Below the pieces are notes generated by a model. It ran no database searches and was not told where the DNA came from. It saw only the letters and a program-made list of their open reading frames with translations. From assembly GCA_036877525.1 (NCBI GenBank), contig JAZGTH010000002.1, positions 6,246,501-6,310,500 on the forward strand: a stretch of 64,000 nt of DNA. The letters run 5' to 3'. The DNA comes from Chromobotia macracanthus. Its lineage: Eukaryota > Chordata > Actinopteri > Cypriniformes > Botiidae. The first letter of the stretch is position 1. Each line of letters starts with the position of its first letter. A program made the translations under genes and the position numbers. This document shows, piece by piece, positions 55,601-64,000 of the stretch.

Positions 55601-58500
55601 GCTAAAATCTACATCTGCCTATAAAATGCTACCCATTTTTAACACTAATGAAGTCAATAGTGTCTGGTGGGTGTGAAACAGTGAGTGTACACATGAAATG
55701 TGGATTAGGCTTGGGGGCAGTGGTGTGGCATGCAGAGGATTGCCCTTTCTCAGAATAGAGTCGTATTGAGGTTATTTGTGTCTAATTGGTGTGGTGGAAT
55801 GATAATGACTTGAGTGAAATGCCCTTTTAAACATCCTGAGCTCACATGTAGCTTCTCCATTGCCACAGAGCACCCTGACTTATTGACGGCACGGACACAT
55901 TTCAGTCCTATAATGTGGGAACTTCTTCAATAATTGCATTATGTATTGCAGCTGTCTCCAATTAGGCCCAGATACATACTGATGAATGCAGAATTTTGGA
56001 GTCAGACATAATGCAACTGGTTGCAACATTTGACCGAGTAACATTAGGCCAAGAAACCATCTTAACGAGGGTGTCACAACAGTTAATATTTCTACTTACA
56101 GAGAGACATTGGAAACCAAGATATCAGCTTATTGGCTTGTTACTGTCCATGTTTAACACCAATCAAATCCAAAACTTTCTCAATCCAGTACCTGTTCTGT
56201 TACCTCATCGCCCGGATCTGCTCATCTATTCCACGCACACACGACAGCCCGTCACAAGCGGGGGAGCAGATTGTACAGAAAAAATACTTTGCTTTCCCCT
56301 TTGCCCAGTGGAAAACAATGCTGTCATGTGCCCGTCCATGCTCATCTCCACGCTCAGCTTGCTCGCCCGCCTTTATTCAAAGCGACAGTAGCAGGGCTGG
56401 GGACCCTCTCCTCTGGCACCCAGGCTCCAGGCCTGCCCATGCATCTCTGCAGCAGCACATTAATTCTAATAAAGCACCACTTTAGCGCATATGAGTCCTG
56501 TGCAGGGGTGGGGTTGCGGAGCAGGGTTAGGAGAAGAGTGGTATAAATACACACTTTAATGAAGGGAGGACACGGGCGCAGGTGGCACGGCTGGGCAGGT
56601 GGCACCTCACGCCCTCGGGCTCCTGGGTGACACCGCTGCTGCAGCATGCCTCGCTCTGGGGGGTTGAAGTGGTGAAGATTGCATTTTAATTACCAAACAC
56701 TTCTTCTCTGTCCTTTACCGGGGTCACAGCCTGAGTATATCTTTTCAAGCTGAATTTACAGTGAAAGTTAAGTTTGTAAACGGTTACAGATATGTATCTG
56801 TAACCAGACAATGTAATCTGAACCCTGTAACCAAACAGTGGGTTCTGTGGGGCTTAAATAAGGATCTGAAATTAAACAAATGTTCATATATAATCTTGTT
56901 TTTTGATTTTGAAAACTTGAAGACTTGATTTTTGAAAACTTTATTTAAAGACAATTGCTTTAACTTCTATAATGTGAATACCAGTATAAACATAATATAT
57001 AATGCAGTGTGGAACTGAATTTCATTCATCAGGATTTGATTGGCTCAAGACAGTGCTGGAATACAGGCTACAATATTATTGGTTAATATTATTTATTTTT
57101 TTTATTATATTATTTCATGATGGAAGATGAAAAACAACTAGAATATCTCACTAATGTAGTAAAATCAAGGATATTTATAAAGAAATAAATAACTAGAGTT
57201 CATGTTGTCTTTAATTCTGATAGTTTCATAGTTACCAGCCATTTACAACGTTATTCAGAATTGCATGCTAATATATTAAATGAACAGAAGACATTAATGA
57301 ATCTTACCCAACGCCAGTATCTCTGCACTGTGACTATATCAAGTCTTGAAACAGCTGTGCTGCTATCACAGGGCTAAATGTACCTACATTTTATCGGGGT
57401 CAAAGTTGTTATAGTCAGGAAATTAAATCTACAGTATAATTTGAGAGAATAAATTTGTTTAGAATTGTTATGAGCAGCAGTCTGAGTATTATTCCTAAGT
57501 TATCCTCCGATTGTGAGGGAAGTTGACATATTTACAGCCTGCCCCCGTCAGTCCCTGAACCATATGTATGTCCAATGTATTTCCACGGGGGAAAGGTGGA
57601 AATGTACAGCTTCACTCATGTATTAAACCACCCTGGAGGCCCATTCATTAACATCACTTAAAGCTAGAGTGAGGTCCACACCTGGTTTTCTTCTTTTATT
57701 TCTTCACACTTTCTCTCTCTCTCTCTTTCTTTCCTCTCTTTTTCTCTTGGGGTAAGCCATCCTTCTCTCCTCACAGCGCTAACTCAAAACTCCTGACGTT
57801 TTAAATGTTTCTTTTCTGGGATTCAGGTTTCAAGCCTATACAGTGACCTTGGTAGGAGATGCTTTATGGATTTGACCTAGGAGTCCCCTCGACAAGCTTG
57901 GCTCCTGGTTCAGCAAGGTGATGGGAGGAAAGTGAAGAAAAGGAGAAGAGGAACATGGAGGTTGGGGGGGTGAGTATATGAATGAGGGGGTATCTGTAAG
58001 CATGGGACAGGTGAAGCTACATCCCCCCTTTCTCTGTCCCGTTGGGGAGGAGACACCAGCACGCCAGCACAGATGTTGCTGCATTGTCTGGAGCTCCAGC
58101 CCAACAGGGAGCAAGTTCTCATTAGCTATTGTCTTCCACTCACCACGAATCCCTGTGATAAATGCAGCAGTCGCCGGTACCTCAGTTGCAAGAGGAGCTT
58201 GTGTTACTTTCTCTGTTCAAAAAATAACATTCCTCAACAAGTCTGGTTTGGTTCAACGTATTTCTTCCCTCTTTCACTGAGTGCACATTTTATCATGTTA
58301 ACATGTCTATGGGTTAGTAGTCTACAACATTCAAACTTACTCCTGTCTGTCAGCATGCTATGTGACCTCCCATCAAACACTGTATTTGTCATAAAAGTGT
58401 ACCTTAATGGTGAAATCATTGGTGTGTGTGAAATAAAGGAAGTCACTGATGTTTTATGAAGATTAACCATCATCTAGAGCAGAAAGCGTGCTGTCAGGCA
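52700..58500. other. Intergenic region with a CpG cluster near 54.1 kb
   Basis: No gene supported. At 54,101-54,170 about eleven CpG sites fall in 70 bp (cttcgtgttccgcgctg, then gcgagcggcgaacgaag) within CpG-poor DNA. A second GC-richer block lies at about 56,390-56,650. Both could be enhancers or unannotated promoters. The rest is AT-rich, with CT runs near 57,712-57,745. Confidence 0.35.
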
Positions 58501-58633
58501 GGGCCACGCCTGAGGAATTCTCCTGACGTATAATGTACTGTACCATGAAACAATCCCATGATTCCCTAAGCCCTAAACCTGGAATTGACACAATTTAGAA
58601 GCACTGTGCTCTTACAGTACATTTCAGTATGGT

Positions 58634-58890
58634 AGGACCCAGCTAACAGGGAATGTTTTCAGAATGTTGGTTAACATTCTCTAAAAGTTCTCTCAAAGTT
58701 ATCAAAAATGTTCTTGATGTTTTCTAATGTTATATATCATATATCAACAACAGTTTAAAAATGTTACAGAATTAAAAAATGCTTGAACGACGTTATTATA
58801 ACCAAGCAACAATGCTAATAGCACGTTTCTAAAAGTTCCTAAAATAATGTTTAACATTTTTGTTACTTAATGGAAACATAATGGGAATGG
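58634..58890 (+). repeat. Dispersed repeat, copy 1
   Basis: Made of 'aatgttnnnnaaaaatgtt' type words, for example ttattataaccaagcaacaa and taacatttttgttacttaat. The same words occur in reverse complement at 62,560-62,665, so this is an interspersed family and not unique DNA. Confidence 0.6.
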
Positions 58891-58973
58891 AGAGACTCTG
58901 CCTTAGATTTTACTCACTCCAAAAGACCACAGTATTGTTCCTATAAGTCTTTATATTCTAGCGTTTTCCCCAG

Positions 58974-59141
58974 TCAGGCTGTGAACACATTGCAGTGCCC
59001 GAGGGCGGTAGCATGGACAACCTGTGCTCTCCTCACATGAGTGAGCGGCGAGCGGTCCAGAGATCTGAGCTGGCACGCTCAGCAACACAGGTGTATGACG
59101 GGAAAATGCGGGCTATGAAGGGTGAATTTTCTTATGTGGAG
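58974..59141 (+). CDS. Orphan exon-like ORF, 56 codons, unrecognised
   Basis: A good acceptor (gcgttttccccag) and a good donor (gtggag|gtaatg) bound 168 nt, open in phase 0 to phase 0. The peptide is SGCEHIAVPEGGSMDNLCS, continuing PHMSERRAVQRSELARSA and TQVYDGKMRAMKGEFSYVE. GC content and codon look differ from the AT-rich flanks. I do not recognise the family and see no partner exon nearby, so it may be one exon of a gene with very long introns, a lone exon of a dead gene, or chance. After the donor the frame runs only 15 more codons. Confidence 0.35.
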
Positions 59142-59710
59142 GTAATGAAGCTGATTTTGGAGCTGGTTTTGCTGTTTTGGACCTGACTCCAGACACTTTT
59201 ACACACATTGTAAACCAAACATTTTAAATAAACCAACCAATGAGTGTGAATGGCTTGACTTTTTGATTACATCTTCAGAATGTATTTTATACCACATGCT
59301 TGTCTTTTATTGTCTATTATTATTCTAACCCTGTCAGTTTAGATATTTGGATACTTATGACAATGTTCATGTTCTTAAATTGCATAACAGTTTTTATAGT
59401 GTTAGTTTACATCTTTTATCTTAATGTACTGTACCCCTTCCTAAAATGTAACCTGTTAAAATGTATTATGTTAATGTGTGTGTGTGTTGGGCACTTGTTT
59501 ATTTCTTTTTGCATAATACAATCATTCTTATATAATCTTGACCAATCACATACTGTATAACTAAAACAGATAAAGATTCAATATATGACCTCTGTCTATA
59601 ATCAGAATCCTACACATATTTTAATATCTTTATTTGTGTCAAAATTACACAATAGTGGCTGTAGTATAAAGGTTTGTGAGGTACAACCAGTTTGGTTTGG
59701 GTATGTCACT

Positions 59711-59752
59711 TCTTTTAAACAGAAATCTGTTTTTAGATTTCTGTTTAAAAGA
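59711..59752. repeat. Perfect hairpin, 18-bp arms and 6-nt loop
   Basis: tcttttaaacagaaatct, then gttttt, then agatttctgtttaaaaga. The arms are exact reverse complements. It is isolated in AT-rich intergenic DNA, with no tandem copies around it. Confidence 0.9.
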
Positions 59753-61627
59753 GGAGTACAGATTAACATTTCAAAACTATAAATATTCTTGATGAAGCCC
59801 TAAGTGTGTCAACAGATATTACTCTATGCGATATTACTCTACCCCTTCCTTAATAACTTAACATCATGGCCCAAACTCAAATAGAATAAATGGCTCAGCT
59901 CTGCATTAAACAGAAACAATATCCTGCTGTCCACAGATGTCTGACTCTTAATAATGGAGTGTAAAAAGCTGAGTTAGTCTCACTCTACACATTGGAATAA
60001 AGAAATGACACAGACTCCCTCAGGAGTCCCTAAGCCATTGGACATAAATCTAAAACAGTCTTGCTCTTGAAGGCTTAGGTTACCATAAGAGACCATGCTA
60101 GTGGTTATTAAGTGAAAGTTTCCAATCAATAGCCAGAGAGGTGTAATCAGGGTGGGTTTAATTGCACTGGGAGACAACATTTATTCAGGTTATTGCCTTG
60201 GCTGTCTGGGGAGGGTTCATTTTCGCTTGGTGCCTATTCCTCTACTGCTCATAAACCCGCTGGATAAGAGCAGAGAAATGGATAAGAATGACCCTGACCT
60301 CTGACCCCTTCACCTTTTTAGTGTGAGGTCACTCCACTAAAATAGATTCTTAACTCAATGCATTAAAAATATAGTTATAGCAGACTGATTGCATGCACAA
60401 TAAAGAAAGGGTACAAAATGGCAATTTTATGGGGCTTGTCTCATTCAAAAAGATGAGTCCCTGAAGTCTATTAAAACTTTGTTTTTCAAGTTTTTACCAA
60501 TGGATATTGAGCCCAGGAAGTGGAAATGTTTGACTCATAGGAAAGAAAGGGGTTAAAAATATTAATTATAAATATATAATACTTCTATTTAAAGTGTTTA
60601 TTTTATTTTTTTTTTACTTTTAATTTGACATGGCATCTTAAAAATGCAGGGCTTAGCTACAACCCTAAATATACATACCTGAACCAGCTATTCAAGGCCT
60701 TAAGTTTACCTCAGACAGTTGTTCAAATTCAATAGCAAAATAAACAGCTTTGGAATGTAGGACACTGATAGACTGTTCAATCATATAGAAATGAATCAAG
60801 CAATATATTGTCTGTTCAATGCTTTTGACTGTCATAATGTTATTGTGTCTTTAAACTATATTTGTACAGAGCTTCTATTAGCTAACGTTGGTATGAGCAA
60901 ATTTGATTAATTAGTCTGCATATCATATAATCAAATGGATTAGATGTGTAAATCAGTTGACAGCTCTAAAAATAACATTCTCAATGTAACTATCCAAAAC
61001 AAATCAGAAACAGAAAAACATCTCTGCATTAATCTGGTAATTGCAAGAGATCGCCTGCCACAGGGAAACTATGCACCATACGGGACAGTCAGTTAAACTG
61101 GGAGCAGTTTTTTGGAGAGGAGTTGACTTGGCCCTGTCTCCCCTGTAAAGGCTGCGGGCTATTAATTTCTAGCTCCATGTGCTGCCTGATCACCAAAAAA
61201 TTCCACAGGGCGACTTATTGCGGGGCAATTTAGTGCCACCAAATGACACTGATGTGAATGGATGGCTGGTGTCGCGTCAAATCTGCTAGATGTCAGTAAA
61301 TTGGAACATATGTTGCTTAAACTATAACATCAGGATAATTCTCCCTTTTAAGATGGCTCATAAAACAGCAATTTATGAGCTCAAATTTGAGGTGATGATA
61401 ACATAGATAATTTTTAATGGAAGGTTAATGTGGAAATCAAAAGATAAAATCTGAAGCCTTTGGCCTTCCGTAGGAGAGCCGTCTACTGTATGGCCACAAA
61501 AGAAAAAAGAGAAAAAATGTTATATTTTATGCATCATGGGGTGTTCACTTTCATTACATTTTATAGCTTAAGGCATAAAAATATACTGAATATTTTCATG
61601 GATAATAAAATGTTAGATCCGAGCATG

Positions 61628-61672
<45 letters not shown>

Positions 61673-62555
61673 AGGCAAGCTGATGCATATGAAGAACTTG
61701 TGCTCAAACTATTCCCCATCACCCAAGATTTAAGATCCCTCTGGAGTCCCAGAATTGTGCTGAGGCTCCTGGTTACCTCTCTTCATCAGTGGTTCTCTCT
61801 TAGGGCCCGGGCCTGAACAGTTGGCAATTGGTGGTTCACGTTATTCCCAAAGCTGCTCATTCCTAAATAGGCCACATCAGAGAAAACATGACTTTTCACT
61901 ATTTTAATAAATGGAGCCCTGTCGTCTTCATTATTAATAGCATCTGTGCATACTTTTCAGATTTGGTTTACGCAAAGCTACATGAGTAATTTATATACAT
62001 GTGCACGTATGAGACTCCGGCCTCCAGTGTATGTATGCCTACTGTCTTCACAGTTGTCAGATATATATAGCCAGATAAAATTTTAATGTTTACCAGGGCA
62101 TCCCTGACCTTTCTAATACACCTGGTTATTTGTAAAATCAACATAGCGGTGAGGGACGATTAATCAATGAACAGTGACCTATCCCATTCAAACACACAAC
62201 AATCTGCACTGAGAAATAATCCTGTGCTCTAACCTAAAATAAATGGTCATGCAAACTTTCTCATGCACTAATAAATAACAATAAGGCATATTCCCATGAA
62301 CAGAGTATGGAACTGGGCCTGGAATTTTCATAAAATTAAAAATGTTGACTGTTAAACCTCAGGAGATCAAACTAAATATTATATGTATTTTTGTACTTAT
62401 TCTATGAGGTTTGTTATCAACCCTTTATGGTCTAAATACAGTTTTGAACTCTAAGTTTATTACTTTCTAAACAATAAATATTAAGTAAACTATTAAATAA
62501 AATAAATACATAATATTAATTAAACGCAAATACCAAGCTAATAATTTTAGGTTGT
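59753..62555. other. Intergenic region, no supported gene
   Basis: AT-rich DNA. An old repeat end (ttgacagctcta, about 60,957-60,968) resembles the family at 46,143. A repeat-free stretch at about 61,020-61,430, with a (GA)n run beyond it, looks like candidate non-coding conserved DNA by composition only. Confidence 0.35.
61631..61670. repeat. (GA)n microsatellite
   Basis: About 20 GA units; the Arg/Glu frame through it is an artefact. Confidence 0.9.
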
Positions 62556-62670
62556 AGAAATGTTTCTGTAACATTTAAGTAACAAAAATGTTATTTTGAA
62601 AGTTTTAGATGTTGTATTAACATTATTGCTTGGTTATAAGAACATTATTGAAACATTTTTTTAAAACATG
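62555..62670 (-). repeat. Dispersed repeat, copy 2 (inverted relative to 58.7 kb)
   Basis: Contains taagtaacaaaaatgtta and attgcttggttataagaaca, the reverse complements of words in the copy at 58,634-58,890. Confidence 0.6.
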
Positions 62671-64000
62671 GCCACAAACAAAGGAACTGTTGGTCTCTCA
62701 GATTCCCCCAAAAAAGAATGAGAAATAGAGACAACATAAGTCACTCCACCTGAAGGAACCACAAATAAAATGTATTTTAATGTGGCTGTGTACACACTGC
62801 AACTCAATACAGTTGTCACTCCTGTTCTGAGTGTTTGATTCTGTTTTGTACACACTTAAGCCAGTTTCTGAAGGCACACCCACAATACACATTTCAATTA
62901 CACATGTGTCCGTTATTTGTCACACTGGTTTGAAGGTCTTGAAGTTTTCTACTATCAAACGAATGAGTTAAATAAAATGTGTTTTTAGTGAGACATTAAA
63001 AATACTGTGCACTGTTGGTGTGTCTAAGTATACCATTATATTTATGAGTGAAAATTACACTATTTACCTGAATTCACTCCAGACCCTCAAAATCTCTATT
63101 TATCTCATATTGTACAAAGAACCAAACTGAACAACTAGATGATAAAACATCTCTTGTTGCTAATATAATTTAGATACAAAAAAACAACACCAAATGGCTT
63201 AAACTGGCTTTCATGTTTCATGTTTGTATGTGAAACCAAACTGTTGCTATGGTATCACTATGCCAATCATCACAACTTCAGGAGTTCTTTCTGTATTCTG
63301 TACACTTGCAAACTGATAATTATGGAGCTTCATATCTGCATTTAAACATGATTATCACTCTCAAAACTTCCCAGTGTGCCAATGTGTGTTACGTACCTAA
63401 AGTAAACTTCTTTTACTCTGCACTGCCTCATTTTGGGTGACAGTTAAAGGACAACTGCCTGTTATCACTTTAAGGCTGCTTTAAGATACATAACCACAGT
63501 TTATTAAAGTCACAGAATAGAAAACTGTCTGTACTGGTGTGGTTGTGCAGAATGACATGTGAAAGGAAAATTTAACACAGAACAAAATAAAAGCTTTAGT
63601 GCATTACAATTTGTTCTGGTGGGTACTGGCGGAGACCCCTTGGCGTTGTTCAACTTCATCACCTAGACACTGGACCGAAAGAAAAGAGGCATTTAGTCAA
63701 TGATGGCTGAGATATGAAGGCTTGAATATTGCATGACCTACAAGGAGAAGGCAAAGACAATGTGAACAAGGGAGAAAGGAGGGGTGGATGGATGGAGAGG
63801 AGCTTCAGCGTGGGGGCTGAGGAGAAAAAAAAGAGGTGGAGGAAGATTGGGAACAGATGGTCGTGGCCCCCGTCTCTTCAGCACAACAGACGGGGGCCGC
63901 AAGATGGCGAGTACTCGCAAGAGTCAGCTGCATTCTAGGGGAATATGCCATGTCTATCAGGCAGCTTCGGCTTTAATAATCATCTAAAATAATGATAGAG
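62671..64000. other. Intergenic end of the window, no supported gene
   Basis: AT-rich to 63.6 kb. The last 300 bp are purine-rich on the + strand (ggagaaaaaaaagaggtgga). A short inverted repeat, gcccccgtctcttc...agacgggggc, lies at about 63,866-63,899. The short frames here have no recognisable product. Confidence 0.4.

Noticed and set aside
41649..58500. Many short ORFs of 60-130 codons in the intergenic region
   Set aside because: No recognisable family, no splice logic and no codon signature; their number is as expected by chance on six frames.
61460..61816. 118-codon frame with an Arg/Glu run
   Set aside because: Built on the (GA)n microsatellite; no start context or similarity.

Overview
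The window is vertebrate nuclear DNA, from a teleost and most likely an ostariophysan/cyprinid fish. Genes are intron-rich with GT-AG splice sites. Long (TG)n and (TA)n microsatellites are frequent, and the repeats are of kinds common in cyprinid genomes: an 'agttcaccc' type MITE, tRNA-derived SINEs ending in an 'aaatgcataaatgtaaa' type tail, a hAT-like MITE and an L2-like LINE 3' tail. Taxonomy is inferred from these repeats only.

Layout. (1) 1-2.2 kb: decayed transposons. (2) 2.19-3.13 kb, + strand: decayed remnant of the last three exons (SET and post-SET) of a SETD1-family gene, probably setd1b. (3) 3.44-3.51 kb, - strand: an intact tRNA-Ala(AGC) gene with its Pol III terminator. (4) 4.0-8.1 kb, - strand: complete hpd (4-hydroxyphenylpyruvate dioxygenase), 14 coding exons and 393 codons, rebuilt exon by exon with every splice phase consistent. 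(5) 9.2-10.2 kb, + strand: an intact intronless ORF of 322 codons with a charged helical centre, not recognised. (6) 11.1-38.3 kb, + strand: complete gapvd1, with a CpG-rich NRF1-type promoter, one non-coding exon and 26 coding exons (1448 codons), plus a possible 81-nt cassette exon. (7) 38.3-64 kb: 3' UTR, then about 23 kb with no gene I can support. It holds old repeats, AT-rich stretches that look like candidate regulatory DNA, a CpG cluster near 54.1 kb, one exon-like ORF near 59.0 kb and a perfect 18-bp-arm hairpin near 59.7 kb.

Gene relationships. hpd is a tyrosine-catabolism enzyme. gapvd1 is an endosomal RasGAP/Rab5-GEF. They are neighbours, not a functional pathway. The setd1b-like remnant lies tail-to-tail with hpd, as SETD1B and HPD do in human 12q24. 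It therefore reads as a dead gene copy left in its ancestral place rather than a retrocopy. I see no CRISPR array, operon or new multi-gene system. The items most worth following up are the setd1b fossil, the hpd acceptor-site hairpin, the gapvd1 cassette exon, the orphan intronless ORF and the orphan exon at 59 kb.
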